Assembly: GCF_003074055.1 (NCBI RefSeq)
Contig: NZ_CP029043.1
Span: forward strand, 6,130,501-6,194,500
Length of the DNA stretch: 64,000 nt
Reading direction: 5' to 3'
Source of the DNA: Streptomyces nigra
GTDB taxonomy: Bacteria > Actinomycetota > Actinomycetes > Streptomycetales > Streptomycetaceae
The stretch's first letter is position 1; each line of letters begins with the position of its first letter. The notes below the pieces were generated by a model. It made no database searches and was not told the DNA's origin. It saw nothing but the letters and a program-made list of their open reading frames with translations. Positions 32,346-41,023 of this stretch are shown here, one piece after another. Position numbers and translations under genes: made by a program.

Positions 32346-32396
32346 GGCACCCCGATTTGGGCGGGGTGCCACCGGGGTGGTTGGCTTGCCCCAACC
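32346..32396 (+). promoter_or_regulatory. two consecutive hairpins in the SRPBCC 5' region
   Basis: Hairpin one: GGCACCCCG pairs with CGGGGTGCC around ATTTGGG. Hairpin two: GGTTGG pairs with CCAACC around CTTGCC. Both lie between the SOS box and the ribosome-binding site at 32414. They may form an attenuator or simply stabilise the leader. No known riboswitch class is recognised. Confidence 0.45.
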
Positions 32397-32424
32397 CCGA
32401 GAACTCAGGTCCTGGAGGAAGTCG

Positions 32425-32868
32425 ATGGCGCAGGTCGAGGCCACTACGGAGCGGGTCGTCGCGGCGGACGCGGAGAAGGTGTTCGACGCCCTCGCCGACT
32501 ACACCGGCACCCGGCAGAAGCTGCTGCCCGAGCACTTCAGCGAGTACGAGGTCCGCGAGGGCGGCGACGGCGAGGGCACCGTCGTCCACTGGAAGCTCCA
32601 GGCCACCAGCAAGCGCGTACGCGACTGCCTGCTGGACGTCACCGAGCCCACCGACGGCGAGCTCGTCGAGAAGGACCGCAACTCCTCCATGGTCACCACC
32701 TGGCGGGTCACCCCGGCCGGCGAGGGCGGGTCCCGGGTCGTCGTCACCAGCACCTGGCAGGGCGCCGGCGGCATCGGCGGCTTCTTCGAGCGGACCTTCG
32801 CACCCAAGGGCCTCGGCCGGATCTACGACGTGCTGCTCGCCAACCTCGCCGCCGAGGTGGAGAAGTAG
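32425..32868 (+). CDS. SRPBCC (START-like) family protein
   Basis: 147 residues with a lipid/small-molecule-binding START-like fold: it opens VEATTERVVAADAEKVFDALADY and ends with the long amphipathic C-terminal helix GLGRIYDVLLANLAAEVEK that closes the cavity. No catalytic residues can be assigned. GGAGGAA lies five bases before the ATG. The leader carries two hairpins. Members of this group bind hydrophobic ligands or act in polyketide and stress biology; none of that can be decided from the sequence. Confidence 0.85.
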   Translation: MAQVEATTERVVAADAEKVFDALADYTGTRQKLLPEHFSEYEVREGGDGEGTVVHWKLQATSKRVRDCLLDVTEPTDGELVEKDRNSSMVTTWRVTPAGEGGSRVVVTSTWQGAGGIGGFFERTFAPKGLGRIYDVLLANLAAEVEK

Positions 32869-33031
32869 CACCGGAGTGCTTCAACCCGCCGGAGCCCGGC
32901 GGTCGTTGTCGCCCTCACCGTTTCGAGTGGTTCTGTTCCACGACCGACCTGCTTCCGTAACTCGTCGCGCTTGCCCGTAGTTGTTCGCCTACGCGGACAA
33001 GGTGCGGCAGCGCGACGAGGGGAGCGGGTAC

Positions 33032-35410
33032 GTGGGCGGGAGCACTCTGGTACAGGACGAGCCGGTCGCCGCACCCCCGGACGTCCGTCCCGCCGGCCCC
33101 GGGCCCACGGGTGAACTCGGGCCCCGCCGGGTGCGGTTGGTCTTCCTCGCCCTCATGCTCGCGCTGCTGCTCGCCGCGCTGGAGCAGATGATCGTCGCGA
33201 CCGCGCTGCCGAAGATCGTCGGCGAACTGCACGGCCTCGACCGGATGTCCTGGGCGATCACCGCCTATCTGCTCACCGCCACCGTCGGACTGCCGATCTA
33301 CGGCAAGCTCGGCGACCTCCTCGGCCGCAAGGGCGTCTTCCAGTTCGCGATCGTCGTCTTCGTCGTCGGCTCCGCCCTCGCGGGCCGGGCCACGACCATG
33401 GACCAGCTCATCGCCTACCGGGCCGTCCAGGGCGTCGGCGCCGGCGGCCTCATGATCGGCGTCCAGGCGATCATCGCGGACATCGTGCCGGCCCGGGAGC
33501 GGGGCCGCTTCATGGGCCTGATCGGCGCCGCGTTCGGGCTCGCCTCGGTCGCCGGACCGCTGCTCGGTGGCTACTTCACCGACCACCTCTCCTGGCGCTG
33601 GTGCTTCTACATCAACGTGCCCTTCGGCCTGGTCACCCTCGCCGTCGTCGCCGTCGTGCTCAAGCTCCCCAAGCCCGCGCGCCGCGCCCGGCTCGACGTG
33701 CTCGGCTCCCTGCTGCTCGCCGCCGCCTCCACCTGCCTGGTCCTGCTGACCAGTTGGGGCGGCACCGAACACGCCTGGGACTCCCGGGTCATCCTCGGCC
33801 TGGCCGCCGGGGCCGCCGCCGCCTCGCTCCTCTTCCTCGTCGCCGAGCGCTTCGCCGTGGAACCCCTGATCCCGCTGCGGCTGTTCCGGGACTCCGTCTT
33901 CAACGTCACCGGCCTGGTGGGCCTGGTGATCGGCGTCGCGCTGTTCGGCGCCGCGAGCTATCTGCCGACCTATCTGCAGATGGTCGACGGGGCCACCGCC
34001 ACCGAGTCCGGGCTGCTCATGCTCCCCATGATGGGCGGCATCGTCGGCGCCTCCATCGTCTGCGGCCAGCTCATCAGCCGCACCGGGCGCTACCGGATCT
34101 ACCCCCTGCTCGGCAGCGCGCTGTCGGCCGTCGGCATGTGGCTGCTGTCCCGGCTGGAGACCGACACGCCCCGGCTGCACCACAGCCTCTGGATGGCCGT
34201 GCTCGGCGCCGGCATCGGCATGGTGATGCCCGTCCTCGTCCTCGCCGTGCAGAACTCCGTACGCCCGTCCGACCTCGGCACGGCCACCAGCGCCAACAAC
34301 TACTTCCGGCAGATCGGCGGCAGCGTCGGCGCCGCCGTCTTCGGCACCCTCTTCGCCGGCCGGCTCACCGACGCCCTCGCCGACCGGCTCCCCGCCGACA
34401 CCGGCGGCGCACTGCCCGCCGCCGAGGCCATCACCCCGCAGCTCGTCCACAGCCTGCCGCCGGCGCTGCGCGACGCCTACATCCAGGCGTACGCCGACGC
34501 CATGCCGAGGATCTTCCTGTACCTCGTGCCGGTGCTCGTGCTGGGCCTGCTCATCGCCTTCTTCCTCAAGGAGAAACCCCTGGTGACCCATGACGCCCCC
34601 ACCGAGGAGACCACGATCCCGGCCTCCGTCCCGCAGGCCCGCTCGCCGCACGGCACATCGCCCACCGTCCGCGGCGCCGTCCAGCACGCCGACGGCACCG
34701 TCGTGCCCCGCGCCGCGCTGACCCTGATCGACGTCGCCGGACAGCAGGTCGGCCGCGCGAGCAGCGGCGAGGACGGACGGTTCGCGCTCGCCACGCCAGG
34801 GCCCGGGTCGTACGTCATGATCGCCGCGGCCGGCGGCCACCAGCCGCAGGCCGTCTCCGTCACCGTCGGCGAGCGGCCCGTCGACCTCGACATCCTGCTC
34901 GGCGGCGCCGGGCGCCTCGCCGGACGGGTGCTCAGCCCCGACGGCACCCCCGTGGACGCCACCGTCACCCTCACCGACGTCCACGGCGAGGTCGTCGCCA
35001 CCACCCGCAGCGAACGCGAGAGCGGCTACGTCATCACCGAACTGATCGCCGGGGAGTACACCCTCGCCGCCAGCTCGGCCGCGTTCCGGCCCGCAGCCGT
35101 CCCCGTCACCGTCAAGGCGGCCCGCGAGACCCGGCAGGACATCGAACTCGCGGGCGGCGCCGCCCTGCGCGGCACCGTCCGGGCCGGCGGCGGACGCCCC
35201 GTGGAGGACGCCCGTGTCACCCTCCTCGACGCGGCCGGCAACGTCGTGGACACCCTCACGACCGGACCCGACGGCACCTTCCGGTTCACCGACCTCGCCT
35301 CCGGGGAGTACACGGTCATCGCCGCCGGTTACCCGCCGGTCGCCACCGTGCTCCAGGTCGCCCGCGGCGGGCGCACGGAACGCGACCTCCAGCTCGGGCA
35401 CGAGGACTGA
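33032..35410 (+). CDS. 14-TM MFS exporter (DHA2/EmrB-QacA) fused to three carboxypeptidase-regulatory-like domains
   Basis: 792 residues. Residues 30-520 form a drug/H+ antiporter of the DHA2 family: motif YGKLGDLLGRKGVF, LEQMIVATALPKIV in helix 1 and VQGVGAGGLMIG. From about residue 543 the chain continues into roughly 250 residues with three beta-sandwich repeats of the CarboxypepD_reg/CNA-B type (VRGAVQHADGTVVP, LAGRVLSPDGTPVD, LRGTVRAGGGRPVE). The transporter should export drugs or metabolites; the repeats, soluble and probably cytoplasmic or outside depending on topology, are unusual. GTG start behind GAGGGGAG. A TTG further upstream lacks a ribosome-binding site. Confidence 0.9.
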   Translation: MGGSTLVQDEPVAAPPDVRPAGPGPTGELGPRRVRLVFLALMLALLLAALEQMIVATALPKIVGELHGLDRMSWAITAYLLTATVGLPIYGKLGDLLGRKGVFQFAIVVFVVGSALAGRATTMDQLIAYRAVQGVGAGGLMIGVQAIIADIVPARERGRFMGLIGAAFGLASVAGPLLGGYFTDHLSWRWCFYINVPFGLVTLAVVAVVLKLPKPARRARLDVLGSLLLAAASTCLVLLTSWGGTEHAWDSRVILGLAAGAAAASLLFLVAERFAVEPLIPLRLFRDSVFNVTGLVGLVIGVALFGAASYLPTYLQMVDGATATESGLLMLPMMGGIVGASIVCGQLISRTGRYRIYPLLGSALSAVGMWLLSRLETDTPRLHHSLWMAVLGAGIGMVMPVLVLAVQNSVRPSDLGTATSANNYFRQIGGSVGAAVFGTLFAGRLTDALADRLPADTGGALPAAEAITPQLVHSLPPALRDAYIQAYADAMPRIFLYLVPVLVLGLLIAFFLKEKPLVTHDAPTEETTIPASVPQARSPHGTSPTVRGAVQHADGTVVPRAALTLIDVAGQQVGRASSGEDGRFALATPGPGSYVMIAAAGGHQPQAVSVTVGERPVDLDILLGGAGRLAGRVLSPDGTPVDATVTLTDVHGEVVATTRSERESGYVITELIAGEYTLAASSAAFRPAAVPVTVKAARETRQDIELAGGAALRGTVRAGGGRPVEDARVTLLDAAGNVVDTLTTGPDGTFRFTDLASGEYTVIAAGYPPVATVLQVARGGRTERDLQLGHED

Positions 35411-35595
35411 CCCCGCCGCCCGACCCGGCGCTGTCCTGCGGGAAAGGAGCGCGGCCGGATCTTTCCGCCCCCGCGCGCGCCGTCGTGAACCCGGTACATC
35501 CAATTCGCCTATTGCCACACATCCCCGAGGCGGGGACCCGTACGGTGGTGGGGGCGCGCAGATCTTGCGGACCGTGGGGAGAGAGGGCCTGGGCC

Positions 35596-38031
35596 ATGGA
35601 CCGTGGCACCGAAAGGGACGGCGCGGCGACGGAGTACGCCGCGACCGGACGCATCCCGCTCGCCGTGGTGGTGGTCGACCGCGCGGGGCTCGTCTCCCAC
35701 TGGAGCTCCGGCGCGCGCCGCCTCTTCGGCGCCACCAAGGAGGAGGCGATCGGGCACCCCGCCGTCGATCTGCTGCCGGTCTCGGGAGCGCTTCCCGAGG
35801 ACGACGACATCTCGCCGTACGGGCCGTACGGCGCCTACGACGACGCGGGGCACGACCTCGAGACCTCCCTGGACGGACGGCTCTACTACCCGACGGCCGG
35901 GCGGGCCCGGCTGACCGTGCCCGAGCGGGACCGCGTCGACGTCCTGTGGTGGGCCTACCCCCTCGTCGGACCCGGCCCCGAGCGGCTGCTCGTGCTCGGC
36001 GCCGACGTCGGCCGGCTCCAGCAGGACGCCGCGGGCGAGGACCCCGGCTTCGACCGGGTCGCCCCCGCCTTCGCCCTGCACACCGACTTCCCCGGCGCCG
36101 AGGAACTCGCCTCCAGGCTCCCCGAGATCCTGCCCAGCATGAGCGTCGACGAAAGCGCCCGGATCGTCGGCCAGATCCTCGAACTCGGCTACCCGGTCCT
36201 GGAGTTCAGTCAGAACGACCGGGTGCCCGTCACCCCCGACTGGGGCGTCCCCCGGCGTGTCGAACGCCGGGCCCGCCGGGAACGCGCCGCGCGGGCCGCC
36301 GCCCACGGATTACCGGCACCGGCCGATGACCCCGACGACGGTGAGGACCTGGAGTACGTCGCCGTCCGCGAGCGCCTGGAGTTCCTCAACGAGGTCAGCG
36401 GTCGCATCGGCACCTCCCTCGACCTGGCGCAGACCATCATCGAGGTCAGCCGGGCCGTCGTGCCCCGCTTCACCGACGTCGCCGGCACCTATCTGCGCGA
36501 ACAGGTCGTCGCCGGCGAGGGGTTCCCCGACGGGGTGCCGGACACCACCACGATGTGGCACCGCGTCGCCCTCGAGCACACCGACGAACCCGGCCGCTGG
36601 GACGACGTCGTACCGGTCGGCGAGGCCATGCCCTTTCCGGCCCACACCCCGTTCTTCCAGTGCATGACCACCGGCGAGCCCGTGCTCGTCCCGCGGATCA
36701 CCCCCGAGATGGGCCACGCCATCGCGTCCCAGTTCGAGAAACGGGACATCCGCCCGCTGATCACCGGCCGCTCGATGCTCGTCGTCCCGCTCAAGGCCCG
36801 CAACGTCGTCCTCGGCTTCATGATCCTGCTGCGCCACCCCGAGCGCGTCGAGTTCAACGACATGGACCGGGTCACCGGCGCCGAACTCGCCGCGAGAGCG
36901 GGCCTCGTGCTCGACAACGCCCGGATGTACACCTACCAGGAGAGCGTCGCCGAGACCCTCCAGGACAGCATGCTGCCGCAGATCCCGCGCCGTATGGCGG
37001 GCTGCGACATCACCACCCGCTATCTGCCGGGGACGCTGCTCGGACGGGTCGGCGGCGACTGGTTCGACTCCGTGAAGCTGCCCGGGGCCCGGACCGCCCT
37101 GGTCGTCGGTGACGTGATGGGTCACGGCCTCAACTCCGCCGCCAAGATGGGCCAGTTGCGCACCGCCGTGCAGACCATGGCCGCCCTCGACCTGCCGCCC
37201 GCCCAGCTGCTGCGCAACCTCGACGACCTCGCCCAGCGTCTCGGCGACAACTACCTCGCCACCTGCCTGTACGTCGTCTACGACCCGCTGGCCGGCGAGC
37301 TGCGCCTCGCCAACGCCGGCCACATCCCGCCCGTCCTGGTCCGCGCCGACAGCGGGCACGGCGAACTGCTCGACCTGCCCACGGGCGCGCCCATCGGCGT
37401 CGGCGGCGTGCCCTTCGAAGAGGTGCGCGTACGGGTCGAACCGGGCGACCGGATCGTCATGTGCACCGACGGTCTGGTCGAGCTGCGCGGCGAAGACATC
37501 GGTGTCAGACTCGCCGTCCTGTGCGAATCCGCCGCCCACCCGGCCGCGTCCATGGACGAGGCGTGCGACACGATCATCCGCGCCCTCAACCCGCGCGAGG
37601 GCCGCAAGGACGACGTCGCCCTGCTGATGGCCCGCCTCAACGGCATCGCCCCCGTGGACGTCGCCGTGCACCGGCTCGAACTCGACCCGGCCGAGGCGGG
37701 CCGCGCCCGCGCCCTCGTCCAGGAACAGCTGCGCGCCTGGGGCCTGTCCCGGCTCGCGGACACCGCAGGGCTCCTGGTGACCGAGCTGGTCACCAACGCC
37801 GTACGGCACTCCCGCGACCGCCCTGTGGAACTGAGGCTGGTGCGCGGCGAGACGCTGCTGTGCGAGGTGGACGACGACAGCCATGAGCTGCCCACCCTGC
37901 TGGACGCCGGGCCCGACGACACCGCCGGACGCGGTCTGCGCGTCGTCAGCACGCTCGCCCGCGCCTGGGGGACCAGCCGCACGGGCACCGGCAAGACGGT
38001 CTGGTTCGAGCTGACGCTCACGCCCCGCTGA
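35596..38031 (+). CDS. PAS-GAF-SpoIIE phosphatase with C-terminal anti-sigma-type ATPase; contains a TTA codon
   Basis: 811 residues in four parts: PAS sensor (about 20-120, PLAVVVVDRAGLVSHW), GAF domain (about 255-450), PP2C-like SpoIIE phosphatase with G486-G-D-W-F-D491 and VVGDVMGHG, and a HATPase_c domain (about 700-811, LLVTELVTNAVRHS). Such proteins dephosphorylate anti-anti-sigma factors and may also bind sigma factors through the RsbW-like ATPase, so both arms of a partner switch are in one chain. Codon 239 is TTA (36310-36312), predicting bldA dependence. ATG behind GGAGAGAGGG. It probably controls a stress or developmental sigma factor; no antagonist genes are adjacent. Confidence 0.94.
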   Translation: MDRGTERDGAATEYAATGRIPLAVVVVDRAGLVSHWSSGARRLFGATKEEAIGHPAVDLLPVSGALPEDDDISPYGPYGAYDDAGHDLETSLDGRLYYPTAGRARLTVPERDRVDVLWWAYPLVGPGPERLLVLGADVGRLQQDAAGEDPGFDRVAPAFALHTDFPGAEELASRLPEILPSMSVDESARIVGQILELGYPVLEFSQNDRVPVTPDWGVPRRVERRARRERAARAAAHGLPAPADDPDDGEDLEYVAVRERLEFLNEVSGRIGTSLDLAQTIIEVSRAVVPRFTDVAGTYLREQVVAGEGFPDGVPDTTTMWHRVALEHTDEPGRWDDVVPVGEAMPFPAHTPFFQCMTTGEPVLVPRITPEMGHAIASQFEKRDIRPLITGRSMLVVPLKARNVVLGFMILLRHPERVEFNDMDRVTGAELAARAGLVLDNARMYTYQESVAETLQDSMLPQIPRRMAGCDITTRYLPGTLLGRVGGDWFDSVKLPGARTALVVGDVMGHGLNSAAKMGQLRTAVQTMAALDLPPAQLLRNLDDLAQRLGDNYLATCLYVVYDPLAGELRLANAGHIPPVLVRADSGHGELLDLPTGAPIGVGGVPFEEVRVRVEPGDRIVMCTDGLVELRGEDIGVRLAVLCESAAHPAASMDEACDTIIRALNPREGRKDDVALLMARLNGIAPVDVAVHRLELDPAEAGRARALVQEQLRAWGLSRLADTAGLLVTELVTNAVRHSRDRPVELRLVRGETLLCEVDDDSHELPTLLDAGPDDTAGRGLRVVSTLARAWGTSRTGTGKTVWFELTLTPR

Positions 38032-38035
38032 CGTT

Positions 38036-38064
38036 CCGGAGTCCCGGAGTCCCGGAGTCCCAAA
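38036..38064 (+). repeat. short GGAGTCCC tandem repeat after a stop codon
   Basis: CCGGAGTCCCGGAGTCCC is repeated to three units plus a degenerate CAAAGTCCC, directly after the SpoIIE-type gene. It resembles the repeat at 9312 in being placed immediately downstream of a stop codon. No hairpin potential beyond short arms. Confidence 0.7.
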
Positions 38065-38192
38065 GTCCCGCAGAGGTTCCGGACGAGACGTGAAGGTGTG
38101 CGCCGGACGCTTGTCGGCCCCGGCCCGCCCGCGATAGACCGGATCCGCCCGTCACCCGGCGGTCGCCGGTCGTACGTCAGGGGGAGTCGGTC

Positions 38193-38915
38193 ATGAGCGT
38201 GACGAGTCGGTACCGGGACGCCTGGGAGGGCTTCTGGCGCGAGGCACCCGAGGAACCGGGGGCCGTCTTCTGGGACGCGGAGCCGGCGCTGACCGCCGGC
38301 CGCCATCTGCCCCTGCTGGAGCCCCATCTGACCGATCCCGGCCTGGTGATGATCGACCTGGGCTGCGGCAACGGCACCCAGACCCGGTTCCTCGCCGACC
38401 GCTTCCCGCGCGTCGTCGGGGCCGACCTGTCCGCCGCCGCCCTCGACCACGCCCGCAGGGCCGATCCGGCCGGGCAGGCGACGTACCGGCTGCTCGACGT
38501 CGTGGACCCGGCGGAGGTCCGGACCCTGCACACCGAACTCGGCGACGCCAACGTCTACGTGCGTGGCGTCCTGCACCAGGCCGAGCCCGGTGACCGGCAG
38601 ACGATGGCGGACGGGCTGGCCACGCTGGTCGGTGAGCGCGGCCGGGTCCTCCTCGTCGAGCCGTCCGAGGCCGCCAAGGGCGTCCTCATGGGGCTGGCCG
38701 GGGGGCCCGCCGGGCCGCCGCCCAAGCTGGCCCCGGTCCTCAAGCACGGCATCGCCCCCGGCGAGGTCGCCGACGAGGCGCTGCCCGGCCATCTGCGCGC
38801 GGCCGGGCTCGACGTCCTCGCGAGCGGCACGCTGCCGCTCGCCACCACCGAGTACGGCCCCGACGGCAGCCGTATCGAACTGCCCTCGACCTGGATCGTC
38901 GCGGGCCGGCCCTGA
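38193..38915 (+). CDS. class I SAM-dependent methyltransferase
   Basis: 240 residues of Rossmann-fold methyltransferase. SAM motif I is VMIDLGCGNGTQTRFLADRF followed by the acidic residue of VVGADLSAAALDHA. The N-terminal WEGFWREAPEEPGAVFWDAEP is a substrate cap of small-molecule methyltransferases. ATG with AGGGGGA upstream. The substrate is unknown. It stands alone between the SpoIIE phosphatase and a convergent universal stress gene, only 5 bp from the latter's stop. Confidence 0.88.
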   Translation: MSVTSRYRDAWEGFWREAPEEPGAVFWDAEPALTAGRHLPLLEPHLTDPGLVMIDLGCGNGTQTRFLADRFPRVVGADLSAAALDHARRADPAGQATYRLLDVVDPAEVRTLHTELGDANVYVRGVLHQAEPGDRQTMADGLATLVGERGRVLLVEPSEAAKGVLMGLAGGPAGPPPKLAPVLKHGIAPGEVADEALPGHLRAAGLDVLASGTLPLATTEYGPDGSRIELPSTWIVAGRP

Positions 38916-38920
38916 TCGCT

Positions 38921-39346
38921 CTACGAGTCCGGGGAGTTCGTCGGTACGCAGAGCACCGGGACGGGGGAGAGGTGGAGCAGCTTGTGCGGGGTGGAGCCCA
39001 GCAGGGCGCCCCGCATCGGGCTCTCGCCCCAGGTGCCCACGACGATGCAGCGCGCCCCGTGCCGGGACGCGGCGTCCAGCAGGGCCTCGGCCGGTTTCCG
39101 GTCGATGACCTCCACGGTCGTCGCCACCCCCGCCTCGTCGGCGACGGCGACCGCGTGGTCCAGCGCCGTCCGGCCCGCCTCCCGGAGCGCGTCCCGGTGG
39201 GCGGCGTACTCCTCGCCGAGGGAGCCCGGCGCCGCCGCGCCGTAGACCAGGACGAGGGTGTCGTCGAACGCGGCCGCCACCTCGACGGCGACGGCGAGCG
39301 CGCGGACCGCGCCCGGGGACTCGTCGTAGCCGCACACCACGGGCAT
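38921..39346 (-). CDS. universal stress protein (UspA family, ATP-binding type)
   Basis: 141 residues. The nucleotide-binding signature G-x2-G-x9-G-S/T is seen in VGTWGESPMRGALLGST, so it is likely an ATP-binding Usp. The N-terminus VVCGYDESPGAVRAL is the usual first strand and loop. Its ATG is one base after the stop of the APC permease, so it is co-transcribed with that transporter and may modulate it, as described for some Usp-transporter pairs (inference). Confidence 0.93.
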   Translation of the reverse strand: MPVVCGYDESPGAVRALAVAVEVAAAFDDTLVLVYGAAAPGSLGEEYAAHRDALREAGRTALDHAVAVADEAGVATTVEVIDRKPAEALLDAASRHGARCIVVGTWGESPMRGALLGSTPHKLLHLSPVPVLCVPTNSPDS

Positions 39347-39347
39347 G

Positions 39348-40841
39348 TCAGGACTCCTTGCCGTGCACGAGGTCGGGATCGGCCACCTGGGGGCGCTCCG
39401 CCCAGAACGTGGGGGCCATCAGCCGCCACACCAGCATCAGGATCACGCCCGCGAGCGTGATGCCGATCCCGATGACCAGCGGCGGTCCCAGCCCGAACCA
39501 GGAGACGCCGCTGTAGGAGTTCGCCGGGTCGGACATGTCGGCGATCGACTCGACGAGCAGCCAGGTCAGCAGCCCGGCGCCGACCACGGGGCCGAGGCCG
39601 ATCAGTACGAAGTTGCGGACGCTCTCGGTGAGGTGGCGCCGGTAGTAGACGGCGCACGCGAGGCCGGTGAGCGCGTAGTAGAAGGCGATCAGCAGGGACA
39701 GCGCGGTGAGCGAGTCGAACAGGGCGTTCTCACTGATCTGACGGACCACCAGGTACCAGGCGATGGCGATGCCCGCCACCCACCAGGTGCTCACGTCCGG
39801 GGTGCGGAACCGGTGGTGGATGTGCCCGAAGTGGGCCGGCAGCGCGCGCCGCCGGGCCATGGACAGCGCGGTGCGCGAGGCCGGGATGATCGTGGTCTGC
39901 GTCGACGCCAGACCGGACGTCGACACCGCCAGCAGCACCACCCAGTCCCAGCCGCCCATCACCTCGCCCGCGAGCAGGGCGAAGATGAACTCCTCCTCGT
40001 CGGCGTTCTCCGACAGGAACGCCGGACCGGCGTAGGCCACGACCGCGATGGCGACCGCCACATACGTGATCAGCAGGATGACCGTCGACCACACGGCCGC
40101 CTCACCGGGGGCGGTCGCCGAGTTCTCGGTCTCCTCGGTGAGGTTCACCGCCGACTCCCAGCCCCAGTAGATGAACACGCCGAGCAGCAGGCCCGCCGTC
40201 AGCGAGGCGCCACCGGCGCCCAACGGGTCCAGCCAGCTGAACGCCGGTTTCACCGCGTCGAGGTCCCCGGTGCCGGCGTACACCCGGTACAGCGCGACCA
40301 CGGCGAACGCGAGGAGGCAGGCGACCTGGGCGAGGATCAGCGCGTTCTGCACCCGGGCCGACACCTCGGTGCCGATCACGCACACCGCCGTCATCACCAG
40401 GATGAGCAGCACGGTGAGGATCTGCCGCACCCACTCGTTGTCGGCCCAGCTGTCCAGGCCGAACGCGAGCAGCGCGAACGTCACCGCCACGTCCGCCAGC
40501 GAGCCGACGACCAGGACACCGGTCATGGTGATGGCCCAGCCGCCGAGCCAGCCCGCCCACGGGCCCATCGCGCGGGTCACCCAGGAGAAGGTCGTGCCGC
40601 AGTCCTGGTCGACCTTGTTGAGGTAGTAGAACGCCGACGCGATCAGCAGCATCGGCACGAACGCCGCCAGCATCACGCCCGGCGCGTACACCCCGACCAG
40701 CGCGACGATCGGCCCGATGACCGCGGCCAGCGAGTACGCGGGCGAGGTCGCGTTGAGCCCGATGACGAGCGCGTCGAGGAACCCGATCGCGTCGGGCTTC
40801 AACGAGTCCGGCTGGGGGGTGTCCGTACGGGCGTCGGCCAT
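39348..40841 (-). CDS. APC-superfamily amino-acid/polyamine permease
   Basis: 497 residues with about 12 hydrophobic helices. ATSPAYSLAAVIGPIVALVG in the first region and the ESAVNLTEETENS loop are typical of the AAT/APC fold with substrate site in the unwound helices 1 and 6. It imports an amino acid or a related amine by proton symport; specificity cannot be read. It is the first gene of a two-gene unit with a universal stress protein. ATG with GAGG upstream. Divergent from the peptidase operon, with 182 bp between, which must carry both promoters. Confidence 0.92.
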   Translation of the reverse strand: MADARTDTPQPDSLKPDAIGFLDALVIGLNATSPAYSLAAVIGPIVALVGVYAPGVMLAAFVPMLLIASAFYYLNKVDQDCGTTFSWVTRAMGPWAGWLGGWAITMTGVLVVGSLADVAVTFALLAFGLDSWADNEWVRQILTVLLILVMTAVCVIGTEVSARVQNALILAQVACLLAFAVVALYRVYAGTGDLDAVKPAFSWLDPLGAGGASLTAGLLLGVFIYWGWESAVNLTEETENSATAPGEAAVWSTVILLITYVAVAIAVVAYAGPAFLSENADEEEFIFALLAGEVMGGWDWVVLLAVSTSGLASTQTTIIPASRTALSMARRRALPAHFGHIHHRFRTPDVSTWWVAGIAIAWYLVVRQISENALFDSLTALSLLIAFYYALTGLACAVYYRRHLTESVRNFVLIGLGPVVGAGLLTWLLVESIADMSDPANSYSGVSWFGLGPPLVIGIGITLAGVILMLVWRLMAPTFWAERPQVADPDLVHGKES

Positions 40842-41023
40842 GGTGCCTCACTTCGGTCGTGCCTGACCTCATGAAACAGGCAGCGGCCGGGACCGCCCGG
40901 CCTTTGCCGCCCGCGGCCGGGATGTCTCACCCGTGTGCCCAGCCCGGGGCCGCGCGGGGGTGTCCCCGAGGGCCGGGGACCGGTCGTGGCGGGTTCTCGC
41001 GGGGACGCGTAACGTGGCGCCCC

